A DNA stretch of 64,000 nt from Bradyrhizobium erythrophlei (GTDB taxonomy: Bacteria; Pseudomonadota; Alphaproteobacteria; Rhizobiales; Xanthobacteraceae): the NCBI GenBank assembly GCA_900129675.1, contig FSRD01000001.1, positions 1,043,501 to 1,107,500 of the forward strand. The letters run 5' to 3'. The position numbers and the translations under genes are program-made. Every line of letters starts with the position of its first letter. Position 1 is the first letter of the stretch. A model generated the notes under the pieces. That model was not told the DNA's origin, did no database searches, and was given only the letters and a program-made list of their open reading frames with translations. This document shows positions 19,493-29,608 of the stretch, piece after piece.

Positions 19493-20505
19493 TGACGAAA
19501 GCGCAGACGGAAGACATGGTTCTCGACGTGAAGAACCTGCAGACGGTGTTCTTCACCAACTCGGGGCTGTTCAAGGCGGTCGACGACGTCTCCTTCACCG
19601 TCCGGCGCGGCGAGACGCTGGCGATCGTCGGCGAATCCGGCTGCGGCAAGAGCGTGAGCGCGCTGTCGATCATGCGGCTGGTGCCCGACCCGCCCGGCCG
19701 CATCGTCGGCGGCTCCGTGACGCTGGAAGGCACCGACCTGCTCGGCCTGGATGAAGCGGAGATGCGCAAGATCCGCGGCGACCGGATTTCGATGATCTTT
19801 CAGGAGCCGATGACCTCGCTCAACCCGGTGATGCGGATCGGCGACCAGATCACCGAGGCGGTCCAGTTGCATCGGTCGATGACGAACAAGGAAGCCTGGA
19901 AAAAGGCCGTCGAGATGTTGCGTTTGGTCCGGATTCCCGAACCGGAGCGGCGGGCGGTTGAATATCCGCACCAGCTTTCCGGCGGCATGCGCCAGCGCGC
20001 CATGATCGCGATGGCGCTGGCGTGCCGGCCGGCGCTGTTGATCGCGGACGAACCGACCACGGCGCTGGACGTGACGATCCAGGCCCAGATCCTGGCGCTG
20101 ATCGTCGAACTGCAGAAGGAACTCGGCACCGGCCTGATCCTGATCACCCACGATCTCGGCGTGGTCGCGCAGACCGCCCAGCGCGTCATCGTGATGTACG
20201 CCGGCAAGAAGGTCGAGGAAGCCGGCGTCGAAGCGCTGTTCGAAAATCCCCGGCATCCCTACACCCGCGGCCTGATGGCGTCGATGCCGGGGGTAATCGG
20301 GCTGGGGGCAAAGACCGACGCGCGGCTGACCGAAATTCCCGGCATGGTGCCGTCCTTGACGAACCTGCCGGTGGGCTGTGCCTTCGCGCCACGGTGCGCC
20401 ATGGCGATCGATCGTTGCCATCAGGAATATCCGCCGCTGCAGGATTTTGGCGATCATCATCTTTCGGCGTGCTGGCGCGCCGCAGAACTGGTGGCGGCGC
20501 CATGA
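19492..20505 (+). CDS. ABC transporter ATPase, DppD-type
   Basis: A 337-aa ATPase with Walker A GESGCGKS (residues 47-54), signature [15 protein letters not shown], Walker [13 protein letters not shown] and switch His in ITHDLGVV. The C-terminal oligopeptide-transporter domain [15 protein letters not shown] has the Cys pattern linked to Fe-S binding in this family. Its stop overlaps the next start (ATGA). Confidence 0.92.
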   Translation: MTKAQTEDMVLDVKNLQTVFFTNSGLFKAVDDVSFTVRRGETLAIVGESGCGKSVSALSIMRLVPDPPGRIVGGSVTLEGTDLLGLDEAEMRKIRGDRISMIFQEPMTSLNPVMRIGDQITEAVQLHRSMTNKEAWKKAVEMLRLVRIPEPERRAVEYPHQLSGGMRQRAMIAMALACRPALLIADEPTTALDVTIQAQILALIVELQKELGTGLILITHDLGVVAQTAQRVIVMYAGKKVEEAGVEALFENPRHPYTRGLMASMPGVIGLGAKTDARLTEIPGMVPSLTNLPVGCAFAPRCAMAIDRCHQEYPPLQDFGDHHLSACWRAAELVAAP

Positions 20506-21494
20506 CCGATACCCCTCCGCTGCTCGAGGTCACGGACCTCGTCAAACATTACGCGGTGCGCGGCGGCGTGCTGCGCCGTCGCGTCGGCACCGTGCATGCG
20601 GTCGATGGCGTCAGTTTTTCAGTGGGAACCGGCGAGACGCTCGGGCTGGTCGGCGAATCCGGTTGCGGCAAATCGACAGTGGCGCGGACCGTGCTGCGGC
20701 TGGTCGAGCCGACCAGCGGCGCCATCAGACTGAACGGCCAGGACATCGCTCAGCTCAGCAAGGCGGAATTGCGGCCGCACCGGCGCTCGATGCAGATCGT
20801 GTTCCAGGATCCGTTCGCCTCCCTCAATCCACGCATGACCGCGGGCGACATCGTCGGCGAACCGCTCAGCGTACACGGGCTGGCGTCGGGTCGCGCGAAG
20901 CAGGAGCGGGTTGCCGAGTTGTTCGCACAGGTCGGATTGCGGCCGGACCAGATGAAGAATTATCCGCATCAGTTCTCCGGCGGACAACGGCAACGCATCT
21001 GCATTGCGCGGGCGTTGTCGCTCGGGCCGAACCTGATCGTATGCGACGAGCCGGTCTCCGCACTCGACGTCTCGATCCAGGCGCAGGTGATCAATCTGCT
21101 GATCGACCTGCAGCGCAAGCACGGCTTCTCCTATTTGTTCATCGCGCACGATCTCGCGGTCGTCGCCCATATCAGCCACCGCGTGGCGGTGATGTATCTC
21201 GGCCGCATTGTCGAGATCGCCGACAAGACCGAACTGTTCGCCAACCCGCGCCATCCCTACACCCAGGCCCTGCTCGCCTCGGTGCCGGTCGCCGATCCCA
21301 AGGCCAAACGCCTCACCCCCATGATCGACGGCGACGTGCCGAGCCCGATCAACCCGCCCTCGGGCTGCGCATTCCATACCCGCTGCCGCTATGCGATGGA
21401 CCGCTGCAAGGTGGAACGGCCGGTGCTGGCGGAGGCTGGCACGGGGCATCAGGTGGCGTGCTGGCTCAATGAGGGGACGGGGCGGGCGGGATAG
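20502..21494 (+). CDS. ABC transporter ATPase, DppF-type
   Basis: The start at 20502 overlaps the upstream stop by four bases, giving 330 aa. Walker A is GESGCGKST (51-59), signature [15 protein letters not shown], Walker [13 protein letters not shown], then IAHDLAVV. The C-terminal [14 protein letters not shown] matches the Dpp/Opp extension. It pairs with the preceding ATPase to energise import and ends the operon at a REP palindrome. Confidence 0.92.
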   Translation: MTDTPPLLEVTDLVKHYAVRGGVLRRRVGTVHAVDGVSFSVGTGETLGLVGESGCGKSTVARTVLRLVEPTSGAIRLNGQDIAQLSKAELRPHRRSMQIVFQDPFASLNPRMTAGDIVGEPLSVHGLASGRAKQERVAELFAQVGLRPDQMKNYPHQFSGGQRQRICIARALSLGPNLIVCDEPVSALDVSIQAQVINLLIDLQRKHGFSYLFIAHDLAVVAHISHRVAVMYLGRIVEIADKTELFANPRHPYTQALLASVPVADPKAKRLTPMIDGDVPSPINPPSGCAFHTRCRYAMDRCKVERPVLAEAGTGHQVACWLNEGTGRAG

Positions 21495-21495
21495 C

Positions 21496-21555
21496 CGTCA
21501 TTGCGAGCCAACGGGTCGCGCGAATGCGCGCCCGATGGCTCCTCGCAATGACGGA
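21496..21555. repeat. REP-like palindrome (CCGTCATTGCGAG type) between convergent genes
   Basis: CCGTCATTGCGAG on the left pairs with CTCGCAATGACGG on the right. It lies exactly between the ends of the ABC operon and the carboxylase operon, so it may act as a two-way transcription barrier. Confidence 0.8.
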
Positions 21556-21557
21556 AG

Positions 21558-23537
21558 TTACGCCGCCGCCTCGATCTCCACGACAATCTTTCCCGTCGTC
21601 ACCTGCTCGCCCTCGGCAACATCGATGGCCGCAATCGTGCCCGCGATCCCGGCCGTGTGCACATGCTCCATCTTCATCGCCTCCAGCGTCATCACTGGCT
21701 GCCCAACCGCGACCTTCTCGCCCGGCTTGACCAGCACCGCGACGACCCGGCCGTTCATCGCCGCGCGGACCTTGCCGTCGCCGCCGGTAGCGGCTGCCGA
21801 TTCCGGCGCGGCCAGCGTCAGGTCGCGTACCCTGAGCGTGAGGCCGCGATGCAGCACATAGAGCCGATCGCGATCGCGCAGAAACTTGGCCGATTCCATC
21901 ACGCCGCCGGTGTGGAAGCGGATGCTGTCGCGGCCAAGCTCATCGAGCTCGAACCGGTGCGCGTGGCTGTTGAGGTTCGCAGTGTAGCCGCCATCGCGTT
22001 CGCGCGCGATCTCGACTTCCTGCACGCCGTGACCGAGGTCAATGCGCACAGCCAGCGGGAATGTCGCCGCCAGGCTGCGTCCGCTTCGCCATGGCGGCGC
22101 GTGCGGATTGGTCACATAGAGCAGCAGCGCCGCCAGCGCGGCCTCGAAATGTTCATCCGCGCGCGGCGCCAGCAGTTCGTTGCGATGCTGGCCGATGAAC
22201 GCTGTGGTCGCTTCGCCGCGGGTAAAGCCGGGATGGCGCAGGCAGGAAATCAGGAACGACTGGTTGGTGGTGACGCCAAAGGCCGCGGTCTGCTCCAGGC
22301 CGGAGATCAGCTTGCCCCGCGCCTCGTTGCGATCAGCGCCAAAACTGATGATCTTGGCGATCATCGAATCGTAGAACGGCGGAATTTCCGAACCGGATTG
22401 CAGCGCGTGCTCGACGCGAATCCCGTCCGGCATCTGCCACAACGCCATCTGGCCCGACTGCGGCATGAAATCGTGCCCGGCGTCCTCCGAGCACAGCCGC
22501 ACCTCGATCGCGTGGCCGGAGAATTTGACGTCCTCCTGCGTGAGCCCGAGCGGCTCGCCGCTGGCGATACGCAACTGCAATTCGACCAGATCGAGCCCGG
22601 TGATCGCCTCGGTGACGGGATGCTCGACCTGCAGCCGCGTGTTCATTTCCATGAAGTAGAATTCGCCGCTTTGATCGAGCAGGAATTCCAGCGTGCCGGC
22701 GCCTTCATAACCGATCGACTTCACCGCGGCGACAGCGACCGCGCCCATTCGCGCCCTCAATTTCGGCGTGACCGCCGGCGACGGCGCTTCCTCGATCAGT
22801 TTCTGGTGCCGCCGCTGCACCGAGCAATCGCGCTCGCCGAGATGGACGGCGTTGCGGTAGCGGTCGCCAAACACCTGAATCTCGATGTGGCGGGGATCGA
22901 CGATGGCGCGCTCGAGGATGACGTTGGGATCGCCGAACGCGCCCTGCGCTTCGGATCGCGCGCTGCGCAAGGCATCCGGAAACGCCGCGGCATCCGGCAC
23001 GAGCCGCATGCCGCGCCCGCCGCCGCCGGCGACAGCCTTGATCATCACCGGGAAGCCGATCTTCTTCGCTTCCGCCAGCATCACCGCGTCGCTCTGGTCC
23101 GCGCCCTGATAGCCGGGCACGCAGGGCACGCCGGCATCTCGCATAATGTTCTTGGCGCCGGCCTTGTTGCCCATCGCCCGGATCGATTCCGGCGACGGCC
23201 CGATGAAGACGAGGCCCGCGTCGCGGCAGGCTGACGCAAAATCCTCGTTTTCGGCGAGGAAGCCGTAGCCGGGATGCACGGCGCTGGCGCCTGATGCCTT
23301 CGCGGCGGCGATGATGGCATCGATCCGTAAGTAGGATTGCGACGGCAGCGCCTCGCCGATCCGCACCGCCTGGTCGGCTTCGCGCACATGCAGTGAATCG
23401 CGATCGGCATCGGAATAGACCGCGACCACGCCATAACCGAGCCTGCGCGCGGTGCGCATGATCCGCAGCGCGATCTCGCCGCGGTTGGCGATCAGGATTT
23501 TGTGGAACGGCGTTTGCTTCATCGTCGCATCGCTCAT
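21558..23537 (-). CDS. Acyl-CoA carboxylase alpha subunit (biotin carboxylase + BCCP)
   Basis: A 659-aa protein. The N-terminal biotin carboxylase begins FHKILIANRGEIALRIMRTA, with glycine-rich loop AVAGGGGRGMRLV and MEMNTRLQVEHPVTE. The C-terminal biotinyl domain has EAMKMEH with the biotin lysine near residue 622. The start at 23537 overlaps the beta-subunit stop (ATGA), so the two are coupled. It carboxylates biotin using ATP and bicarbonate. Length and layout fit methylcrotonyl-CoA, geranyl-CoA and propionyl-CoA carboxylases; the acyl substrate cannot be fixed here. Confidence 0.9.
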   Translation of the reverse strand: MSDATMKQTPFHKILIANRGEIALRIMRTARRLGYGVVAVYSDADRDSLHVREADQAVRIGEALPSQSYLRIDAIIAAAKASGASAVHPGYGFLAENEDFASACRDAGLVFIGPSPESIRAMGNKAGAKNIMRDAGVPCVPGYQGADQSDAVMLAEAKKIGFPVMIKAVAGGGGRGMRLVPDAAAFPDALRSARSEAQGAFGDPNVILERAIVDPRHIEIQVFGDRYRNAVHLGERDCSVQRRHQKLIEEAPSPAVTPKLRARMGAVAVAAVKSIGYEGAGTLEFLLDQSGEFYFMEMNTRLQVEHPVTEAITGLDLVELQLRIASGEPLGLTQEDVKFSGHAIEVRLCSEDAGHDFMPQSGQMALWQMPDGIRVEHALQSGSEIPPFYDSMIAKIISFGADRNEARGKLISGLEQTAAFGVTTNQSFLISCLRHPGFTRGEATTAFIGQHRNELLAPRADEHFEAALAALLLYVTNPHAPPWRSGRSLAATFPLAVRIDLGHGVQEVEIARERDGGYTANLNSHAHRFELDELGRDSIRFHTGGVMESAKFLRDRDRLYVLHRGLTLRVRDLTLAAPESAAATGGDGKVRAAMNGRVVAVLVKPGEKVAVGQPVMTLEAMKMEHVHTAGIAGTIAAIDVAEGEQVTTGKIVVEIEAAA

Positions 23538-25150
23538 GGCCGCGCCACCGAGAATTGCATGCGCTGTGGCGTGCGTGCCTCGGCCTCGCGGCAGATCGCC
23601 AGCACTTCGGACAAGATGCTGCGGGTATCGCGCGGATCGATGACGCCGTCGTCGAGCACGCGCGCACTGGTCGAGAACACATCCATCTGGCCGTCGAACA
23701 CGCCGGTGATCTGCGCTTTCATCGCCTCCAGCTTTTCCTTCTCGATCGGCTTGCCGCGCCTCGCGGCGGCCGCCTCGGTCACGATCGCCATGGTTTCGGC
23801 GGCCTGCTCGCCGCCCATCACGGCGGTCTTGGCGTTCGGCCAGGAGAAGCAGAAGCGCGGATGAAAGCCGCGGCCGCACATGCCGTAATTGCCGGCGCCG
23901 AACGAGGCGCCGCAATAGATCGTGATCTGCGGCACCGTCGCCGAGGTCACCGCCTGGATCATCTTGGAGCCGTGCTTGATCATGCCGGCCTCTTCATAGG
24001 CCTTGCCGACCATGTAGCCGGTGGTGTTGTTGAGATAGAGCAGCGGCGTACGCGACTGGCAGCAGGCCTGGATGAAATGCGTCGCCTTGTTGGCGCCGGG
24101 CACATCGAGCGGGCCGTTATTGCTGATGATGCCGATCGCCTGGCCCTCGATGCGGGCGTGGCCGCAGACGGTGGCGGGTCCGTAATTGGCGCCGAATTCG
24201 GTGAAGTCGGAATCGTCGACGAAGCGCGCGATGGCCTGCCGCATATCGACGGGACGCTTGTGATCCATCGGCATGACACCGAGCAGCTCTTCGGCGTCGT
24301 AGCGCGGCGGCTTGAACGAGTCTTGCGGCGGCTTCGGCCGGTCCCATTCCAGATTTGCCATGATGTCGCGCGCAATGCGTAGCGCGTCGCGATCGTCCTC
24401 GGCGAGGTAGTCGCCAAGGCCGGAAATCGAGGTATGCATCTCGGCGCCGCCAAGTTCTTCCTCGGTCGCGATCTCACCGGTCGCGGCTTTCAGCAGCGGC
24501 GGCCCGGCGAGGAAGGCGCGGGTGCGGCCGCGCACCATCACGATGTAATCGGAGAGCCCGGTCTGGTAAGCGCCGCCCGCGGTCGAGGATCCGTGCGTCA
24601 CCGTGACGACGGGCAGGCCTGCCGCCGACAACCGCGCCAGATTGCGAAAAATGTTACCACCGCGGATAAAATCCTCGACGCGATAGCGCAACAGATTGGC
24701 GCCGGCGCTTTCGACCAGCTGCACGTAAGGCAGCTTGTTCTCCAGCGCCAGCTCCTGCACCCGCAAGGTCTTGTCGAGGCCGTAAGGCTGCAGTGCGCCG
24801 GCGTCGATGCCGGAATCATTGGCACTGACCATGCAGCGGATACCGGAGACAAAACCGATGCCGGCGATCGCGCCGCCGCCCGGGATGCTCTTGTCGGCAT
24901 CGGGCACGTCGAACATGTAACCGGCCAGGGTCGACAGCTCGATGAAGGGCGCCCCGGGATCGAGCACCAGCGCCACGCGCTCGCGCGGCAGCAATTGGCC
25001 GCGCTTGTGAAAGCGGTCCTTGGCCGCGGCGGAGGCGGCACGGGTGCGCTCTTCGAGGCCGCGCATCCGCGCGATCAGCGCCAGCATGCCGTCGCGGTTG
25101 GCCTTGTAGCCGGCGCCGCCGGTGGCGATGGTATTTTCGATGATGGCCAT
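23534..25150 (-). CDS. Acyl-CoA carboxylase beta subunit (carboxyltransferase)
   Basis: A 538-aa carboxyltransferase with RGQLLPRERVALVLDPGAPF, LVESAGANL, GSSTAGGAYQTGLSDYIVMV, FLAGPPLLKAATGE and the C-terminal NYGMCGRGFHPRFCFSWPNA and AVMGGEQAAETMA. It transfers CO2 from biotin to an acyl-CoA. Members of this length include methylcrotonyl-CoA and geranyl-CoA enzymes. It lies in a cluster with acyl-CoA synthetase, BKACE and dehydrogenases, so branched-chain or isoprenoid acid catabolism is plausible but inferred. Confidence 0.9.
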   Translation of the reverse strand: MAIIENTIATGGAGYKANRDGMLALIARMRGLEERTRAASAAAKDRFHKRGQLLPRERVALVLDPGAPFIELSTLAGYMFDVPDADKSIPGGGAIAGIGFVSGIRCMVSANDSGIDAGALQPYGLDKTLRVQELALENKLPYVQLVESAGANLLRYRVEDFIRGGNIFRNLARLSAAGLPVVTVTHGSSTAGGAYQTGLSDYIVMVRGRTRAFLAGPPLLKAATGEIATEEELGGAEMHTSISGLGDYLAEDDRDALRIARDIMANLEWDRPKPPQDSFKPPRYDAEELLGVMPMDHKRPVDMRQAIARFVDDSDFTEFGANYGPATVCGHARIEGQAIGIISNNGPLDVPGANKATHFIQACCQSRTPLLYLNNTTGYMVGKAYEEAGMIKHGSKMIQAVTSATVPQITIYCGASFGAGNYGMCGRGFHPRFCFSWPNAKTAVMGGEQAAETMAIVTEAAAARRGKPIEKEKLEAMKAQITGVFDGQMDVFSTSARVLDDGVIDPRDTRSILSEVLAICREAEARTPQRMQFSVARP

Positions 25151-25163
25151 AAATTAACTTACT

Positions 25164-25268
25164 CCGTCATTCCGGGATGGTCCGAAGGACCAGACCCGGA
25201 ATCTCGAGATTCCGGGTCTGCGCCTACGGCGCATCTACGATGCGCAATTGCGCATCGGAGAATGACAG
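25164..25268. repeat. REP-like inverted repeat (CCGTCATTCCGGG type)
   Basis: CCGTCATTCCGGGATGG on the left pairs loosely with CATCGGAGAATGACAG on the right, with inner arms CCCGGAATCTCGAGATTCCGG forming a near-perfect hairpin around 25195-25216. It separates the carboxylase and synthetase genes. Confidence 0.7.
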
Positions 25269-25286
25269 TTGGGGTGTTGGCCATCA

Positions 25287-26891
25287 TCACGCACTCTTCT
25301 TCTCTGCAAAATGTTCGGCAAAAGCCTGCCGCAGCTCGACCTTGCGCAGCTTGCCCGTCGCGGTCATCGGCATTTCATCCAGTATCTTGATGAATTTCGG
25401 CACCTGAAAACCGCCGAGATGTTTGCGGCAATGCTCGGCAATTCCGGCTTCGTCCGCCTGCGCGCCCGGCTTCAGCTTGACGAAAGCGGAAACCGCCTCG
25501 CCCCATTGCGGATGCGGCAGGCCGACCACGGCGGCATTCTGCACGGCGGGATGCGCCAGCAGCGTCTCCTCGATCTTCACGGAGGCGACATTCTCGCCGC
25601 CGGACTTGATCATGTCCTTCTTGCGGTCGAGGAACAGCACCTCGCCATTCTCGTCGATCAGCGCGAGATCGCCGGTGTGATGCCAGCCGAATTTGCGCGC
25701 CTCTTCGGTCGCCTTCGGGTCCTTGTAATAGCCCATCATCACGTTGGGGCCGCGATGCACGAGCTCGCCGGCATGGCCGCGCGGCAGCAGACTGCCATTA
25801 TCGTCCATGATCGCGGTCTCGTTGACGATCAGCGATTCGCCCCAGTAATTGCCGAAGCGCGTGAGCTGCACCTCGGGCCGCGACATCGTGGTCGCCGGAT
25901 ACATTTCGGTCTGGCCGCTGGAGAGCACGAAGTTCGGGCAGAGATCGGCGATCGCGCGTTCCAGCAGCGGGCGGCCCATCGGCGCCATGGTATAGATGCA
26001 GGTCTTCAGCCCGGAGAGGTCGTATTCCCTGCGGCGGGGGTGATCGAGGATCGCCTGATACATCAGCGACAGCCCGACGAACACGGTGAGCTTGTCCCGC
26101 ACGATGGCCTCCATGCAGACCACGGGATCGAAGCCGCGCATCAGCGCCATGCGGCCGCCGACCGAGAGATAGCTCAACAGCAGCACGTGGCCGGCGCAGT
26201 GGAACAGCGGGAATTGCCCGGTGATGCCGTCGTCGCGTCCGAGCTGCATCTCGATGCAATTGCTCATGACCGCCATGACGACGGCGAGATGGCAATGCAT
26301 CGCGCCTTTCGGCCGCGACGTGGTGCCGGAGGTATAGATGATCATCGCCAGATCGCGGTCGTCGAAATCGATCTCTGGTTCGATGTCGGACTGGCCGCTG
26401 ATGAGATCGTTGAAACTCTCAAGGCCCGCTTTGGCGGCGTTGCCGGTCAGATCGACCGCGATCAGATCGATGCCGCGCTTTTCCAGCGCGGCGCGGCGGT
26501 CGGCCTGCGCATGCAGATTATCGTCGATCAGCGCGAACCGCACTTCGGCATGGCCGAGGATGTAGTCCATGTCTGATGGCCCGAGCATGGTGTTGATGGG
26601 CACCCAGACCAGACCCGCGCGATGGATGCCGAACAGCGCTTTGACGAACTCGACCGAGTTGTTGCAGATCGTCGAGATTTTTTCGCCCGGCTTCAGCCCG
26701 CGCTGCACCAGATAATTCGCAAAACGGTTGGCGTCGCATTCCAGCTCGGTGAAGGTGACGCGCCGCGCGCCGTCGGTGACGGCGACACGATCGGGAAACC
26801 GCACCGCGGCGCGTTTCAGGAGATCGCCGATCGCGACGCGGCCGATGCGGCCCGGACCGGGGACGCCTCCGGTGGCTGCGAGGTTGGTCAT
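25287..26891 (-). CDS. Acyl-CoA synthetase (AMP-forming)
   Basis: The start MTNLAATGG at 26891 follows GAGAGGA and gives 534 aa. Motifs are IIYTSGTTSRPKGAM, SSGQTEMYP (A5-like), HTGDLALIDENGEVLFLDRK (A7/A8), GGENVASVKIEE and the C-terminal LPMTATGKLRKVELR-like segment (PMTATGKLRK) with the acyl-adenylate lysine. It activates an unidentified carboxylic acid for the degradation cluster around it. Confidence 0.9.
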   Translation of the reverse strand: MTNLAATGGVPGPGRIGRVAIGDLLKRAAVRFPDRVAVTDGARRVTFTELECDANRFANYLVQRGLKPGEKISTICNNSVEFVKALFGIHRAGLVWVPINTMLGPSDMDYILGHAEVRFALIDDNLHAQADRRAALEKRGIDLIAVDLTGNAAKAGLESFNDLISGQSDIEPEIDFDDRDLAMIIYTSGTTSRPKGAMHCHLAVVMAVMSNCIEMQLGRDDGITGQFPLFHCAGHVLLLSYLSVGGRMALMRGFDPVVCMEAIVRDKLTVFVGLSLMYQAILDHPRRREYDLSGLKTCIYTMAPMGRPLLERAIADLCPNFVLSSGQTEMYPATTMSRPEVQLTRFGNYWGESLIVNETAIMDDNGSLLPRGHAGELVHRGPNVMMGYYKDPKATEEARKFGWHHTGDLALIDENGEVLFLDRKKDMIKSGGENVASVKIEETLLAHPAVQNAAVVGLPHPQWGEAVSAFVKLKPGAQADEAGIAEHCRKHLGGFQVPKFIKILDEMPMTATGKLRKVELRQAFAEHFAEKKSA

Positions 26892-26910
26892 GCCGTTCCT
26901 CTCTCTCATT

Positions 26911-26991
26911 CGTCATTGCGAGGAGCGAAGCGACCGAAGCAATCCATTCTTCCTTTACGCGGCGGGATGGATTGCTTCGCTCGCAATGACG
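26911..26991. repeat. REP-like palindrome (CGTCATTGCGAGGAGCGAAG type)
   Basis: CGTCATTGCGAG and GAAGCAATCCAT on the left pair with ATGGATTGCTTC and CGCAATGACG on the right, a strong long hairpin between two same-strand genes. Confidence 0.85.
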
Positions 26992-27002
26992 ATGTATTAG
27001 CG

Positions 27003-27869
27003 TTAATGCCTGATCCCAAAAATCTGCCGCGCTTCCGCCGGGCTCGCGATCTCGCGGCCCGCTTTGCGGGCGCAGGCTGCGACCGCCTCGATCAACTGCC
27101 CGTTCGACGTCACCTTGGTGCCGTCGGCGAGATAAAACGTGTCCTCGAGACCGGTGCGCAGATGACCGCCGAGATCGGCGCAGCGCTGGTGCAGCGGCCA
27201 GATTTCGGCGCGCCCGATCGCGGTGACCTGCCAATGCGCTTCCGGCAGTTTCAGCTTCAGGAGGATCGGCAGCAATTCCGGATCGGCCGGCATGCCGGAG
27301 GCGACGCCCATCACAAAATTATATTCCAGCGGTCCGGAATACATGCCGGTCTGCCGGTACATGCCGACGCAGCGCACGATGCCGACGTCGAAACATTCGA
27401 ATTCCGGAATCGTGTCCGCCGCCTTCATCACGTCGAGATAGTCCTGCACCTTCTCGACCGCATTATCGAACATCATCGGCGGCCAGGCCCAGGTGTTGTC
27501 GGCCTTCACTTTCAGATAATTCAGCGAACCGGCGTTGCAGGCCGCCATCTCCGGTTTGGTTTCGCGCACGCAGTCGAGCGCGCTCTGATAATTCGGGCCC
27601 GAGGTGCCGGTGGTGTGATTGATGATGACGCCGGGGCAAGCCTCGCGGATCGCCTGCTGGATTTCCCTGGAGACGCTGACGTCCCACGACGGCAGATGAC
27701 CCCTGTTCGGCGCCTGCTGGCGCAGATGGATATGCATGACGCTGGCGCCGGCGTCGAAGGCGGCTTTGGCCTCGCGCGCCATCTGTTCCGGCGTGACGGG
27801 AACGTGGTGCTGCTTGGGATCGGTCAGCACGCCGTTCAGCGCGCAGGTGATGACGGCCTTGTCGCTCAT
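27003..27869 (-). CDS. BKACE-family beta-keto acid cleavage enzyme (DUF849)
   Basis: A 288-aa TIM-barrel protein starting MSDKAVITCALNG. The zinc-ligand motif MHIHLR gives His46 and His48. INHTTGTSGPN, the central ECFDVGIVRCVGMY and GGHLRTGLEDTFYL are conserved family blocks. Members condense a beta-keto acid with acetyl-CoA and cleave it, the founding activity being 3-keto-5-aminohexanoate cleavage. Substrate here is open. It lies between the synthetase and an AraC regulator on the same strand. Confidence 0.88.
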   Translation of the reverse strand: MSDKAVITCALNGVLTDPKQHHVPVTPEQMAREAKAAFDAGASVMHIHLRQQAPNRGHLPSWDVSVSREIQQAIREACPGVIINHTTGTSGPNYQSALDCVRETKPEMAACNAGSLNYLKVKADNTWAWPPMMFDNAVEKVQDYLDVMKAADTIPEFECFDVGIVRCVGMYRQTGMYSGPLEYNFVMGVASGMPADPELLPILLKLKLPEAHWQVTAIGRAEIWPLHQRCADLGGHLRTGLEDTFYLADGTKVTSNGQLIEAVAACARKAGREIASPAEARQIFGIRH

Positions 27870-27926
27870 GAAATTCCTTCGATCTGCTCGGGTCGCGAAA
27901 CAGGGACGAAGATCATGCGTCCTGGA

Positions 27927-28748
27927 TCAGCCGGCTTCTTGCGTCCACCCGCTATCGACCGCTTCGGCCCGGCCGCTGTGGTAGATCGCCAGATCGCGCG
28001 AGCCGGAAAAGATCGCGCGCGGCTTCAAGCCGTAAAACCTTCGGATCGAGTGGCTGAAATGGGTGGAGTCGGGATAGCCGATATCCTGCGCGAGATGCGC
28101 GAGGTTGATGTCCTGGTTGGCGAAGTGCAGCAGATGCCGCGCCCGCTTCCAGGCCCGGAACGAGCGGAACGAAATTCCGGTCTCTTCCTTGAACAGATGC
28201 AGGAAGCGCGACGGCGATAATCCGGCTTCCGTCGCACAGCTTGCCGCCGTCACCGGCTCGCCGCAGAATTTGCCGATCTGCGCGATCGCGCGCACCACGC
28301 GCGGATCGAGCGCGCGCTGCGACAGCGCCTCGCCGAAGCACATGGTGTCGAATTCGGCGTTCGACAGGTCGTCGCTATATTGCCGATCCCGCAGCGCCGC
28401 GTAGGCGCCGCGAATCCGGTCGGCGAACAGATGGCATTCCGGACCCGTGAGCTGCGCGGCGAGCGCTTCGAGCGCGCCGGCGCGGACGCTTTCAGGCTCG
28501 ATGGCAACACAGATCGCCGAGCGATAGTCGCTGGCGATGGTGTGGCGCTGATTTGGCGTGGTGACAGCGAGTTCGCCATGGCTTTCGCGGCCGTCCGCGG
28601 TGGTGAGGCAGAGGCCGCCCTTGATCGCGACATAGACGTGAAAGGCCCCCGGGCAGCGCTCGCGCGGACGACCGAGCAGGCCCGCGTAAAACACGCGATC
28701 GGGGGTGATCAGCATCAGATGGCCGGAAACGTGGCCCTTGGCGTCCAT
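27927..28748 (-). CDS. AraC-family transcriptional regulator
   Basis: The start at 28748 follows AGGAGG and gives 273 aa. The C-terminal double HTH is clear: TAASCATEAGLSPSRFLHLF, then INLAHLAQDIGYPDSTHFSH and RRFYGLKPRAIF. The N-terminal ~120 residues look like a cupin-type sensor (GAFHVYVAIKGGLCLTT). It is upstream of the BKACE/synthetase/carboxylase genes on the same strand, so it may control that cluster; this is inference from position. Confidence 0.88.
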   Translation of the reverse strand: MDAKGHVSGHLMLITPDRVFYAGLLGRPRERCPGAFHVYVAIKGGLCLTTADGRESHGELAVTTPNQRHTIASDYRSAICVAIEPESVRAGALEALAAQLTGPECHLFADRIRGAYAALRDRQYSDDLSNAEFDTMCFGEALSQRALDPRVVRAIAQIGKFCGEPVTAASCATEAGLSPSRFLHLFKEETGISFRSFRAWKRARHLLHFANQDINLAHLAQDIGYPDSTHFSHSIRRFYGLKPRAIFSGSRDLAIYHSGRAEAVDSGWTQEAG

Positions 28749-28851
28749 GGCAGGTCCTCCTCGCGTGGCTCTTCGGCCGCGGCGCGGGAGTAACCATAGC
28801 GCAAATTCGGCGCCTGTCACCGTGAGAGAACTAGCAAAATGAGGGATTTAG

Positions 28852-28940
28852 CCCGTCATTGCGAGCGAAGCGAAGCAATCCATCTCGACACGGCAAGAAA
28901 GAATGGATTGCTTCGTCGCTGCGCTCCTCGCAATGACGGG
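28852..28940. repeat. REP-like palindrome (CCCGTCATTGCGAGCGAAG type)
   Basis: CCCGTCATTGCGAG and GAAGCAATCCAT pair with ATGGATTGCTTC and CTCGCAATGACGGG. It is the same family as the element at 26911-26991. Confidence 0.85.
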
Positions 28941-28951
28941 ATTCCCTTTGA

Positions 28952-29608
28952 TCACGCGCGCACGCGCGGCGCCACGTTCTGATCGAGGCCGGCCTTTTGT
29001 TCCGCCGCCACCGCCCGCCTGTAGGCGTCGCGCGCCTGCAACCGCGCCCAATAGGCTGCGACGTTAGGCCCGAATTCCTTGGCCAAACCGATGTTTTCGG
29101 CGAGCCGCAGGGCGTAGCCATTGACGATATCCGCCGCCGTGAAGCGCCCGGCGCACAGCGTCTCGGCCTTCCCGGTCGCGGCCTCGACCGCGCGGAGCCG
29201 GCCCAGGAACCATTTTGCGTAATCGCCGGCGACCTGCGGATTGCGCCGCTCCTGGGGTTCCAGCTGACTGTAGCGGAGCACCAGCGTTTGCGGAAAAGTC
29301 AGCGTCGCATCGCTAAAGTACATCCAGTTCAGGAAGGCGCCATAGGCCGGATCGTCGACGCCGACGACCAGCGGCGTCGGACCGTATCTGGTGCCGAGGT
29401 AATGGCAGATGCCGGAGGACTCCGTCATTTTGGTCTCGCCGTCGACCATGAAGGGAATGGTGCCGAGCGGATTGATCGCGAGATATTCCTTGGCGAACAC
29501 GCGCGGCGGAAACGGCAGCATCTTGAGCTCGTAAGCGAGGCCCAACTCTTCCAGCATCCAGAGCGGACGGAACGAGCGCGCGCCGTCGCAGTGATAAAGC
29601 GTGATCAT
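28952..29608 (-). CDS. Glutathione S-transferase family protein
   Basis: The start MITLYHCDGARSFRPLWML at 29608 overlaps the stop of the upstream dehydrogenase (ATGA), giving 218 aa. The N-terminal thioredoxin fold has NPLGTIPFMVDGETKMTES, with the conserved cis-Pro and the E-S glutathione-binding pair. The C-terminal helical domain holds AGRFTAADIVNGYALRLAE. Coupling to an acyl-CoA dehydrogenase suggests a catabolic rather than a stress role, but no substrate can be named. Confidence 0.88.
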   Translation of the reverse strand: MITLYHCDGARSFRPLWMLEELGLAYELKMLPFPPRVFAKEYLAINPLGTIPFMVDGETKMTESSGICHYLGTRYGPTPLVVGVDDPAYGAFLNWMYFSDATLTFPQTLVLRYSQLEPQERRNPQVAGDYAKWFLGRLRAVEAATGKAETLCAGRFTAADIVNGYALRLAENIGLAKEFGPNVAAYWARLQARDAYRRAVAAEQKAGLDQNVAPRVRA